Origin: Pocillopora verrucosa
Taxonomy: Eukaryota; Cnidaria; Anthozoa; Scleractinia; Pocilloporidae
DNA: 64,000 nt
NCBI RefSeq assembly: GCF_036669915.1
Contig: NC_089315.1
Coordinates: 23,441,936 to 23,505,935 of the forward strand
Direction of reading: 5' to 3'
The position numbers and the translations under genes were made by a program. Within the stretch, counting starts at the first letter, position 1. Each line of letters opens with the position of its first letter. Shown here one piece after another: positions 1 to 11,054 of the stretch. A model generated the notes under the pieces. That model ran no database searches and was not told where the DNA came from. It saw only the letters and a list, made by a program, of their open reading frames with translations.

Positions 1-41
1 TCTGGTATTTCATGCTTCTTAACCTTTTACATCCGAACTTT

Positions 42-97
42 GGAGAACAGTATGGAGAATGTGCATACTGATATGCACATTCTCCATACTGTTCTCC
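42..97. repeat. Perfect 26-bp inverted repeat in MITE sequence
   Basis: Arms 42-67 and 72-97 are perfectly complementary around a 4-base loop (ctga). Both arms are the head of the short interspersed element that recurs through the window (core TATTCTCCATACTGTTCTCC), so this is two copies head to head or a foldback form. The right-hand copy continues to about 160. Confidence 0.85.
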
Positions 98-1018
98 ATA
101 CCTTTTCTAAAATCGTGACAAGGAGAATGTGTTTAACAATCAACAGCCTATCGGTATTTGTTATTTAACAAGACTACTCGAAAGAGGAATGTGTTCTTTT
201 TGTTAGATATAGAAAGGATTTCTCATCTGTATGGACCATGGACAACAAAACCTTAGGAAACCTACCAGACAGAGAGCATATAAAAAGAGGACATATACGC
301 TTCCTTGACAACTTTGAATCTCAAATCTGAAGCAAATTTGATATAACTACAAGCAATGCAAAGAATACTAAAGTATCGTAGTTTTTAGTCCGATTTATTG
401 CTGAAAGACACTTGTAAACTATTTTAGCCTGGTTTAAGGCGGATTGGCTGTGTTTTGCTTGACTGGAAATCTTCGTCAAGCATTTTACCCACTCGAATTC
501 TTTGTGCGCGGGCACTCGAGGTTATATCTACAGAAAAAGCTAACTTTTGGGTTCGATTCCTCTTAATCAACCAAATCGACACCGTATGATCACTTAGCAA
601 TGCCTTGATCCTACATCATATAAGTTTGGTCACCGAACCTGTTCGATTGATTGTAGTTCTATTGAATGCCATAAAATTTAAATTAATAAAGTATTGACTC
701 CGGTAGATCAGCGCGAAGGCAAACACTAGAGGAATTCAAAGAAAAGACGTGTAAACCGCCTAAAACGCGGGAAGACGCGTGAGACAGAGTTTTCGTTTTG
801 CATCTGATTGGTTGAACAGGAAGTGGCGCGAGTTCAGTCCACGAATCACAGGGCGTGATCAAGCAAAAGCACTGCAATCGCGGATTACTTTTATTCAAGT
901 AACATGTCGCCTAACACTCCACACTGATGTCCTTCCGTCAGAAGTTTGTGTAAATTAAATTGCATTTCAAATTCTCCATCAATCACACGGCTTGGAAAGA
1001 AGGCTTTAACAGAAATTA

Positions 1019-4000
1019 CTACGTGAAAACATTTTTGGGCGACTTCCTTAACCTGTAGTACATGTAGGCAGTAAAGGCGGACAACGAATACCTGAAAAAA
1101 AAACAAGAAAAACACAAATATCATACGCTTTCAAATAGGAATTTCCGAGAAAAAAAATAATCCTTCTATAACTTAAAATTTCAAGCAATTTTACGTCTTT
1201 TCTCGCGAAAAAAAAAAGTAAGCTTTATGACTGCTGCTTAAGTAGAGGGTCGCGGGTTTGGTTGGACATTCCAAGTAAGTTTTACAGATATGAAAGACAA
1301 CATCAATAAAAACCTCTCACTAGCCGAGTTTGACGTCCGCACCGTAAGTAACGGACCAAGTGTTTTTTTTCCGCTCAGATTTATGGCTCAGGCGCGAAGC
1401 CAAAAATACTATTGGGAAAACGAGGTTCCGTAACTTACAGTAGGCACCGAGAAAACGAGGTCAGTAGGATATGTTTCATACCGCCTGGTTCAAATAGGGG
1501 GAGATTTCAATTTAAACAAACTTTTGAATTTAGCGGGCTGTAACGTGTAATAGGACCCGTCAAATTGACCAATCATAGCGAACGTACTAACTGAGAGATA
1601 TAAAAATTTTTTTTAAGGGTAAAAAACTTTAAGTTTTATACAGACCAGGTTATAATGTACTGAAGATGTTCGTTACGAAGGTACACCCGGGTTTGGCCTC
1701 CTCGTGGTCCCCCCGGAACTGTGCTGGCTGAAAGATAAGAGCGAAGTGACGATGAAATTTCCGGAAAGCCGAAGACAGAGGAAGCGTGTAAGACACACTC
1801 GTGTTTTCTTTCCTGACGCGCCTAACTCAAGGGACGGCGGAGTTAAGAGGTTTTAGCTCCCCCACCCTTCCCCACTTTTTACGAGGACAACATCTTATTT
1901 TGTTTTAGGATGAGGCACGTAAGAAGAATAAAAGAGCAAAAAAAAGAAAACGAAAGTGTGAAGTCAAATGAGAATTAACTGATCCCTTTGACGAGAGTAA
2001 TAATACCAGTAAATTCAATCAACATTTACCAGCATCAGCATCAACTAAAATTGGCAAGCTGCCTGTAACTTCCGCCATAGCATCCACATCTCGGGAATAC
2101 CACTTGTTATTTTCTGGATTATTTTTTGCCTGAAATGGCTGTCGCTAAAAACGAAAATCACAAAACCATTCAATATTAATATCAGAATATTAGCCCTTTA
2201 CCCCCCAACATCCATATGCATATTCTCCATACTGTTCACTATACATTTACTAAGGCGCTGACAAGGAGAGTTTGTTTAAGAATCAAGAGCTCCATTAGTT
2301 GGTGATCACTTCCTTTATTCTGGTGACCATAAAATGTGATTCAGGGGGAAACACAAATTTGACCTGTATTTGAGGTATTACCCCAGAAACATTGCAGATC
2401 ATCAGGAAAGTCAGGCATGAAAAATTCTTTTTCCTATTACCGGTAACATTGAATTGATTTTCACTTCTGCATTCTGATTCTTTACCTCAAAACCTCCAGC
2501 TTTGTATTTGTTGAATGGACTACTATTATTAGTCTGATTAATCTTTTTTTTACTTCTTGAATTCTGATCAAATTTTTTTCCCTATCCTTGGATTAAACTT
2601 AGGTTCTGTCATTACTCACTTGAATGGTAATACTTTAAATTTATGTCCCATTTCACTCTCTAAATTATATCACACTTTGTATTCCCAGATTCAATATCCT
2701 CCAATTGAAAATTTTCTTACTTCTCATCATCTACTTACTTGACAACCTGTCATTGGTGTAAAGAGACATGCATTTTGATCACTTTTGGAGGAAACAAGGT
2801 TTGCCCTCCACCTGTTCCTTCTTAATTTTCAGAAGAATACAGATGGAGATCTCTCTCCTACACCTAATCCATTTTTTTTTATCTATGATTAAACAATCAT
2901 CTCATGACGACCTGAACACAAAGCCTAAGAAAACAGAACATAATGACAGAAACCTTCTCTCCTTGTCTGATGAAGCAAACCAAAGACGTCTCACCCTCAA
3001 TCTACAAATAAAAATTAAGAATGTTGGACATTGACATGTGTAAAGAATGTTTATACCTCTTTCTTCTAAATAGATCATATCTCTTTACTGTTAGACCCCT
3101 TTTTAAAATAGTTCTATTTGTGCACATCTTTTATTGTTTAATTTTCATGAATTCCAAGAAATTTTAGGCAGTAATGAGATGAGAAGCTGTAAATTTTAGA
3201 GCATTGATAATACTTTAGAGTACCCTCTCCCTCAAACAGTTTAATTTTTCTCTTCAACAATTTAGTTATTTTAAACTGGACTTCAACCTTATAAAATCAA
3301 TTTTGATATCAGATTAGAGGAAGAATTATGCAGAAAATGTTGCAATTAATTGCCTCACAAGGAACAAACATTATTGCTTAAAAATTTGAAATTCCTAAAA
3401 GTTTTCAATGTTTGTGATGACAGTACAGTAAAATAAGTTAACTTAGAATGAAAGAGTTTATTATCGACTATGGAGGATTCTAGATCAGCATAAAAAACCA
3501 TGACTCAGGACAAAAGGGATTACATTAATATTGAATTTTGTAACAGAGACCTGTCCTTCTTGTCTTTTTTCAGGTCTGATTTTGTCCATAGGCACCCAAC
3601 CCCTATTGACCAAGATTCTTTGCCTAGAAAAAAGTGGAAAAATTGGGATGTCTCAGAATTTACCATTACAAAATTACACAGTGCACAAAATCAAGCTACA
3701 ATGATATAGTGCACTTATCATATCTAACAAAATTAGACTTGAGGTGCAGCTTATCTGCCACTGCCACTTATACACCGGTGTTTGTGGTAAATATTTCTAA
3801 AACTTATGAAGACACTTTGATGTGGGTCTGGAAGGTTTCAAGGTCAAATATTTCCACCTTACCCTGTTCCAGAGATTTCAAATGGTGTGATGATTTGAGC
3901 ACCAGATTTTGGCTTTCTTCCGAGACTCCCTCCTCCATGTGCACCTTCATTGAGTGACCTTGGTGCCAAATGGATTTCCTCTGCATGATCAAATGTTCCT

Positions 4001-4979
4001 TGCACCAGGACTCGTCGATATTCCAGAAATTTTGACCTAAGTTCATCAATACTGTACAAATAATGATCTTGATTACTTTCTTAACTTTACAAAAAAAATT
4101 GAGAAAAATATTTCTCCAACAATTTATGATCATTTTTCATCTAAAGAGAAAACAAAAATTTAAAATAAAAAATTACTTTTCTGGAAGATCTCGAACTGGT
4201 TCAGTTGTCCTGGACTCAAGATCCTTGATCAATCCTTTCTTCCATTGCAATCTCTTGACCTGCCATGTTCCCAGGCCAAATGTTGATATTGGAATTATCA
4301 GCAACAAGTAATGCATTTTGGATTCCTGAGCAGCAGGATTAGCTGTTGACATTCCACAGGACTTAAGGAGGTGATGAACCACTATTGGAAAAAAGTAAAG
4401 CAAAACAAAATGAAACAAAACAAATCAAAACAAATCAAATCAAAACAAATAAATCACTTTCCCTGGTATCATCTCTTTAAGTCTGAGATGAAATGACCTA
4501 ACAGTCAGCATGCTTGAATCTGAATGTGAAGATCCAGTTTTGAGATCAACCCAAACCATACCTAGGTCAATTGAAAATTTCAAGTATAAAATGATGAAAT
4601 GAAAACCGAAAATGTGTGATGGATTGGCATCCCATTCATGATGGAATAGAACACTCCTAGTTTCTAAATTCTATGTACACCAAGATAACCTCCAGTTTGT
4701 AGTCTCTACATCTCTGGATTGCACTAAAAATCATGAGAGCTACATCTCAGTGGATGATATGGAAGAATATCGCCTGTCAACCATATCACAACATTTTTGT
4801 CATATTAAAACAGAGCCAGAGAAGAAAATTTTTTTCTACGAATATCTTAGCATTGAGGATCACGATTTCGAAGAAGAATGTCGCTTAAACGCAAGTCATT
4901 AGTATACTTCAATACCTTTGTTCCTTCCAAATGAAAACATGGCCTGACTATATCTGTGGGCAACTTTTACAAACACCAT
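1019..4979 (-). CDS. SURF1-like cytochrome c oxidase assembly protein, 8 exons
   Basis: SURF1 is an inner mitochondrial membrane protein needed to assemble cytochrome c oxidase. My exon model on the minus strand is 4979-4916, 4381-4177, 4051-3863, 3623-3551, 3001-2954, 2144-2030, 1727-1646 and 1091-1019. It totals 849 nt, giving 282 aa plus stop. Every junction is GT-AG and phases match. The N-terminus ([20 protein letters not shown]) is basic and lacks acidic residues, like a mitochondrial presequence. TM1 carries the family motif [17 protein letters not shown]. Later motifs are [31 protein letters not shown] and [12 protein letters not shown], followed by TM2 ([12 protein letters not shown]) and a short basic tail. 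Length is close to the human protein (about 300 aa). A possible polyA signal (AATAAA on the minus strand) lies at 894-889. The 48-nt exon 5 is the least certain by itself, but it fits family spacing (IEGE...) and phase. Identification is by family recall, not a database search. Confidence 0.93.
2195..2380 (+). repeat. Short interspersed MITE-like element, SURF1 intron
   Basis: This copy of the recurrent element begins near CCCTTTACCCCCCAACATCC and contains the TATTCTCCATACTGTTC core and a GACAAGGAGAGTTTG block. Related copies are at 5917, 12565, 20369, 22990, 23484, 26262, 34190 and 43888. Confidence 0.75.
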
Positions 4980-5271
4980 GTCGAGAGAGTGTTGAAAACG
5001 GTGGCTGATTGAAAAAATCTTCCCAAAATTAAAAGACTTCTACAAAATATGTTTTCTTAAAAAGCACTTACAAACGAAAAAAAAATTATTAGAATATCTG
5101 TTCTCAAAAATATGCCAATTCCAATTAGCCTAATATCTCAGCGAACGCCTTATTGCTTTCCCAATGGCAATTTCCGTCAGGCGTTACATAACCATTTGGA
5201 CAATCCCCAGTCCTTTATCCAAAATACACTGTGCGCCTGCAATACTTTTTCGTATTGTGCAAAAATTCAAG
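4980..5271. promoter_or_regulatory. Shared divergent promoter region between SURF1 and PFDN6
   Basis: The two start codons face away from each other with 292 bp between them, so both promoters must lie here or overlap the 5' UTRs. CCAAT-type motifs occur at about 5114-5165. The PFDN6 start sits in CAAGATGGCGGC (5269-5280), which matches the YY1 consensus AAnATGGCGGC that often overlaps start codons of housekeeping genes. No TATA box is evident. Transcription start sites are not visible from sequence. Confidence 0.6.
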
Positions 5272-8200
5272 ATGGCGGCTAACTTAGAGAGAATACAGCA
5301 ACAAATGCAAACGGAACTTGAGAAGTTCAAGGCTGTTCAGAAAGGTACGTTATGAGTAGTAATACAACTGAAAAGTTTGGGTGCTCTTTTATTTGAAAAT
5401 AAATAGTCTGTGATCCTATGCCTTGTCAAGGAAAAGTTGTAGGCTCCAGATCTTAGGCGTGGGTTTCGAATTTACATGGTAAGCCGAATTATGCATGCAT
5501 TTTACCGGTTTTTGCTAATGACATATTGGAGAACAGTCACATGTATGATGCCACCTTAAAAAAGTTTTGCTCTTTTTTTTTTTTTAGTGAATAGAAAAAA
5601 TAGATTCTATGTTACCGTGGGTCTGTACAGTAATAGATTACATAAGATGTCAAAACGTGGCAAGTACACAAGTTATCCACGCGGCTATGCCTCGTGTGCC
5701 ACTTTTTTGTTCTCAACGCATTTGACATCATCTGTGATCTATTTCTGAGCAGGCTCAGGGTACATGGATTGTATACAAGTAATGAAAGAAGGCTTGGAAG
5801 TTGCATACTGCTTCCTTGATTTCTTGTGGAAGGTGGAGACACCCCAAATGAAAAACAAGTCATTGTGCTGAAGAACAAACAAGCAAAACATTTTTACCAC
5901 CCATCTGTTTTTGCCTTTACACCCTTACACCAGTATGTATATTCTCTATACTGTTCTCCGTACCATCTCCATAGGTGCTGGCAAGCAGAATTTTGTTAGA
6001 CTTTTAAGAACTTCTGTAGTAGTTAATCATTTCCTTTATTCTTGTGACCATATTCAGGGGTGATATTGTAAGGAGAAATTAGATACTAATCACACTCAAG
6101 GGTCAAAGGGTGAAAGTAGGTGTGTGGATCTTCGCTGTGGATTGTCATTATTCTCCTTTTCTAATGAGGGGACACTTTCTTCTTTAAGGAAATAGGGTGA
6201 ACTTTTAGGAGGAAAATTAGTTGTGATGGAGCTAAACTGGTAGGGGGTGGACTTGCAGGGAAGCAAAACCACCTTAAACCATTTAATATGGGTAGAGAGT
6301 TTCAGATTGCCTCTTGCACTGTTTGACCCAAAAACTCTTCAAGCATGCTTGCTCCTCTTCGAACCATTATTCATCCAGTAATTATTTCTTTCAGATTTGC
6401 AGAAATTAATCAACACAAGACAGCAATTAGATGGTCAGCTGAATGAAAATAAAGTTGTAAAAGAGGTGAAACCTTCTTTAATGACTTATTTTCTTACTGA
6501 TAGATTTACCTAATTTACCTGAACTTTCTGCCATTTTTTTTCTTTCCATGTTTGGTGCCCTTCTATCTGGAAATTCTGATTTTGGGAAATAAATTCTGTG
6601 AAACATAGGATTTTTTCACGATTTTGCTCTTTCTAGATGTTACTGATTGTCCTGCTCTCCTCTCTCTAAATTATCAAACTGAAAATGTTTGAAATGTTGC
6701 ATTTGTTTCTTGTAAATGTTCTGCTGCTTGAACTGGAAATTACAACAGTTAGTTCTTGGCATAGGCTCTATTACTAGCCACTGTGTGAGAAATAAGCTTG
6801 CTGGCTCACCCCACTTGAGATGATAGAAGACGAGACAAAAAAAATTGTAGAAATTGAGCCTATTTTTCATCATCTTGAGTTGCAAATAAATTGTTCCTGT
6901 ACAACTCCAAATATCACCAATCCATAAAATAAAACTATTGCAAAATGTTCATGCTACAGGGTATGCTCAGTAAGCTGAGATTAGTGGAGTAAGAGTTCTC
7001 ATAGCTGGTGGAACTTAGTTTATGCATAACCTTACAGCTCAAAAAGAATCTTAACCCTTTCACTCCCATGATTTCATTAGTAATTCTCCTTACTGTCTGC
7101 AAAAAAAAATATTAAGGTGTTAGTTCAGATAATTTGTACTGGCTCAACTAATAATTGGCTTATTGGTCACTCATGGGAGTTAACCCTTTAACTTCCAAAA
7201 TCTGATTGTTGATTCTCCTCTCTAGCTGCTAAACATTTCTTTGTAAATTAGTATGGAGAATTAGGTGTTAGATTAAGATAACAACTTCAAACTGATAAAT
7301 TTGAGTTTTCTTATGACCTGTTTGTTGGATGAGGTGAGGATATTAAAGGGAGAAGTTACATGTTCATCACTTCTGGGAGTTAAAGGGTTAACACTAATGT
7401 TGGAGTTGTATTACAATATGTGAATGCTTGAGTTAACCTGTTGTAATGATGAACACTGAGTGATAAAAATGATTGTTGATGTGTCTTGGATGGTGTTGAT
7501 TTAGATTAGTTTCTAGAGAAATTTTGATGAATTATAATTGATAGGGTGTGATGTTTGAGTTTAAACTGACTTTGTTGTTGTGTTTTTAGGAACTAGACAT
7601 AATTGAACCTGATGGAAATGTCTACAAACTCATAGGACCTGTTCTGGTCAAACAAGATCTTGAAGAAGCCAAGCAAAATGTTGGGAAGAGGATAGAGTAC
7701 ATCACAACTGAACTGTAAGCACCATTGCTTTACTATCAGACATCTTGGTGTTCTTAAGATAAATAATCAGTGGGTTTACAGTAATATGGCATCTCTTTTG
7801 TCTCAGCTTTACCCTTATGTTCTTGAAATTTTCTTTGCCAGCTCAAAAATACTTAAAATATATTAGATAGGAAGGCTGTCTCCTTTTTTAACACCGGTCT
7901 CCTTGTTCTTTTCAAATTATGGCATGAAAGATCGTACCAAGCAAAATGTTTCAACTAATTTTGAAACTGGTTTTCACTTCTTGAATCTTCATGTCCCTGT
8001 AACGCATCCCTGCAAAAGTAACAGTTCATAGCTGCATCATGCAAGCCCCATATGTAAAGGATTTGGGCCAGGGAGACTTACGAGGGAAACACACGAGTGA
8101 TCTTCATGCAACAAAATGTTTAGATTGTTAAGCATTGTGTGGTAGTCTGGTGATGTGCGGTAGAGCGATGACAAGAATGGGGTGGTAGACTTGTGCAATT

Positions 8201-8400
8201 ATATTGGTTACTCCATTGGTTGGCTCAAAATCTTCCATCCCTTGTCCCTAACTTAAAGACTTCTTATTGGTGTTTTCAGAAAAAGAAATGAGACTGGTAT
8301 CAAAGATGTTGAAAAGAAGCGAGGCGCCAGCCAGGAGACACTTAGCAAGTTACAGCAGCAGTATCAGCAGTTCCTGACGAAGGCCGCAGCTAAAGCATAA
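5272..8400 (+). CDS. PFDN6: Prefoldin subunit 6 (beta-type), 4 exons
   Basis: This is a subunit of the hexameric prefoldin co-chaperone, which captures nascent actin and tubulin and passes them to the CCT chaperonin in the cytosol. Exons are 5272-5344, 6395-6465, 7590-7714 and 8280-8400. They total 390 nt, giving 129 aa, the same length as human PFDN6. All junctions are GT-AG with matching phases. The protein has the beta-prefoldin layout: an N-terminal coiled coil (residues about 3-50, with LQKLINTRQQLDGQLNEN), the beta-hairpin core (VYKLIGPVLVKQDLEEAK, about residues 60-80), and a C-terminal coiled coil ending in Gln-rich LQQQYQQFLTK. The ATG was chosen because the coiled coil starts immediately after it and it lies in a YY1-like motif. 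It is divergent to SURF1. No defects are seen. Confidence 0.95.
5917..6110 (+). repeat. Short interspersed MITE-like element, PFDN6 intron 1
   Basis: It is the same family as the copy at 2195-2380. It opens with a CCTTTACACCC-type end and closes with AAGGGTCAAAGGG, giving loosely inverted ends. It also has the TTCTCTATACTGTTCTCC core and a TAAGGAGAAATTAGAT block. Confidence 0.75.
7051..7182 (+). repeat. Second MITE family, short copy
   Basis: It opens TTAACCCTTTCACTCCCATG and closes with CATGGGAGTTAA, so the termini are inverted. It contains the block TAATTCTCCTTACTGTCTGC, which is also present at 22100-22302. It abuts or overlaps the next element. Confidence 0.65.
7180..7391 (+). repeat. 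MITE with matching terminal inverted repeats
   Basis: The left end TTAACCCTTTAACTTCCA and the right end TGGGAGTTAAAGGGTTAA are inverted repeats differing at one base. The 212-bp interior has no coding potential. This is a typical non-autonomous DNA transposon in PFDN6 intron 2. Confidence 0.8.
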
Positions 8401-11054
8401 GAGAGAAAAGAGACTTGCTAAAATCTACTATTTGTATTTATTTGATGTGAGAGACCAGTCATTTTTTATTGCCAGGAGAGCAGGGGTGTGCAGAGGATTT
8501 TCTTAAGGGGTACCACATGGTTTTCAGGGGAACGAGAGGGGGATCAGTTGTAGCTTAGAGAGTATAAAGGGATTGTAGAAAAATGACTGCCAAGAAGGGG
8601 GATCAGTGGAATATTACAGAGCCTCAGGGGTATGAAGTAAATTTTATCGCGGCAACCCCCCCCCCCACCTTCCCTACCATGCAGTAAATAATTACCGGTT
8701 CTCAAGTGAAAGTGCCCGAAAAAGGTGTTCTTGTTCTTTTACAAACGCTGATATTGACAGTCATATCGTCGAAGATAAGATTTTTTTAATCGAAAGTAGT
8801 ATTTCCAAAAATTTAATTTAGGTTTAGTCCTCTCTCGGGCGGATCACGATGAATCTCATAAGATGCACATGAAAGTGATAAGCTTTTTTTCCCGTTTTGA
8901 CTCATGAATACTCTCGTTGATATTTAAAACTGTGAAAACAACGCTCCCCCGAGGGTGTTTCACTAAAAAAAAAAACAGAAAACTTTAAAATACAAAGTAA
9001 TGCATAAACTGGTTTGCGTAAAATTGCGAAGTAGCACCGACGTCTTGTTCATACTATTAACAAATAGATACACCAGAAACATTTAGCGAACGTAGCCTGC
9101 GACAAAGTTTGTCATAGTCTCACAGTAAACAACGAGTGTAATGATTTCTTTTAGTGACTTGTTTACCCCTCCCCTCAATTTGTGGAGGTCCCAAGGGGCT
9201 GGATGGGCGAAGGTTAATTACAATCCTTCACTATGTGATTTTACCAGGGACAAAATTATCAAAAAATGGTACTACATTTGGGCTATTCGCAAACGACACC
9301 TCACCAGACCTCCCCATACGGTATATGTGCGAATTACGCCCGAACCAACAAGATCCTTTCGTCACGATTTTCTTCGGTCTCTCCGACTGTTGTGCGGAAA
9401 ACTGGCCGCCCCATGTAACACCAGACTTCGCTCGCTAATTTTTTTCCACTCGATTCACCAACAAAGAGAAAAAGGAGGGCAATCAGCAGTATATGACATC
9501 TTCCGAAATTCCGTTTTGAAAATAAAGATTTTGTTTTACGTCTTTTGTTTGAGCGAGCGGGTGTGTGTTTGATTCATCAATATCAGAAAGAGACTTACTT
9601 TCCACATCAGGACAGATCGACTGGGCAATAAATCATTTGCAATCTTTTCAATTGAGAACGTAGACCTTGTCAGAAAACAGAAAACAATTAACATTGGCTG
9701 AAACAGGAAAATTAGTTGACATTCAATTTAATTTCAATACCTCTTAACATGAATAGAAAGTGACAAAAGTGTCTAAACATTAGGCGGTGTTTCAGGTATT
9801 TCCCATGGGTGGAGCTGAGAACTTCTTGCCACTTCTCGCACTTGACAAAGGTGACAAAAGCTTTTCGTTGTGTTTCAGAGTTCTACTTCCGCCCAACATA
9901 TTTGAATGTTACGCAAATAGCTTTGCAAGCAGCTAACTACTCTTGAACGTGTATCAAAAAAAGGGGAAAAAAACTAATGAAAAATGAATGAACGCGATCC
10001 AAGTCATTTTCGAGGCAAATTTTCTTCAGCGGTCAAAATGTGATGAGTGGCAGTTGCGTAAAGATCAATGTTCATTTCTAGAGAAAAGTGAAATTAAATA
10101 AAAATAAGTTTTATCTTTGTTCCGCCCAGAAATTTGCCCAGACTTGCTTGCCGATTCACGGTCAGTCTCGTGTCTCCGTGTAACATGTTTATATCAAAGC
10201 TTAAAGTTAACTACGTATAAGGCGAGGCGAGGTCCGAATTCACGTTCCCTGAATTTTTTATTTTATAATTTCTAAACTGTGAAAGAAGAATGGCTCAAAA
10301 CTCGGCACGGTTGATGGAACCTGTGTTGATCAGACTGGTTTACGCAACGCGAGACCGCTGGCTGTAAGTCATCAATCTCCATTTTAAATCGTTTGCAATT
10401 GATTTAAAATGGAGTTTGATGATTTTCAGCCAACAGTCGCGTTTGTGTTCATTCGCAGTGTCAAGGAATCGCCTGAAATGTTTTACCTTAGTTAGCAAAG
10501 GCAATATTACAATTTTCAAGTTAAAAACAAAACAATTTATAAGTTTTCAAAGTAGTCATTTGCTAAAGAATTTGTCGATGTATATGTGGGCGGTTAATAA
10601 TCATTTCAAATAAGCTTTTTAAAGTGGAATGACAAAGAAAACATAGAGGTGAAAAACACAAAAGAAACTTCGCAGCTCTAAGGAAGCTTTCATTACAATA
10701 AAGTTGCAAAATTAACTAATTACTTCGACCCAAAGTGTGATGATTTCTTTTGTAATGGTTGCGTTCAGATAAAAACCAATTTCAGCTAAAACATCTGATT
10801 GTTTAAGTTAGGCTACTTAAACTCGTGAAGCCCTCAGCGGGGCACACTTCATATCGGAAACTCAGGCAAGTCTCTGACGACTGGAGCTAAATTTGATCGG
10901 AATTGTGGAGAAACTTCTGCACTGATTATTTTTCGCATCAAAAAACAATCAAAAAATGGCGCATGAGTTGAGCTCGAAGTCTCCTGATCAACGAGACTGA
11001 ACAAATACGCCGATTTCCACGCTCCCCATAGACACGTGCGCTGAAAGAGTTGAA
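8401..11054. other. Intergenic region between PFDN6 and the T-box gene
   Basis: No recognisable exon was found. Open frames at 9141-9572 and 9154-9438 overlap in two frames and match no family I know. A C-rich run lies at about 8657. The main structure is the hairpin at 10348-10441, listed separately. The region probably holds the PFDN6 3' UTR and T-box regulatory DNA. Confidence 0.5.
10348..10441. repeat. Long imperfect hairpin upstream of the T-box gene
   Basis: Arms 10348-10390 and 10401-10441 (about 42 nt each) are complementary with a few mismatches around a 10-nt loop. The innermost 14 bp (CCATTTTAAATC and its complement) pair perfectly. It lies about 0.6 kb before the T-box start codon. 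It may be a foldback element or an RNA-forming hairpin. Confidence 0.75.

Noticed and set aside
540-565. B-box-like GGGTTCGATTCC
   Set aside because: No A box or clover-leaf stems lie upstream at tRNA spacing.
891-1124. 77-aa minus-strand open frame
   Set aside because: It overlaps the real last SURF1 exon (1091-1019), which is read in a different frame.
9141-9572. 143-aa open frame on the plus strand
   Set aside because: It overlaps another open frame of 94 aa, matches no family I recognise, and has low-complexity ends and no exon context.
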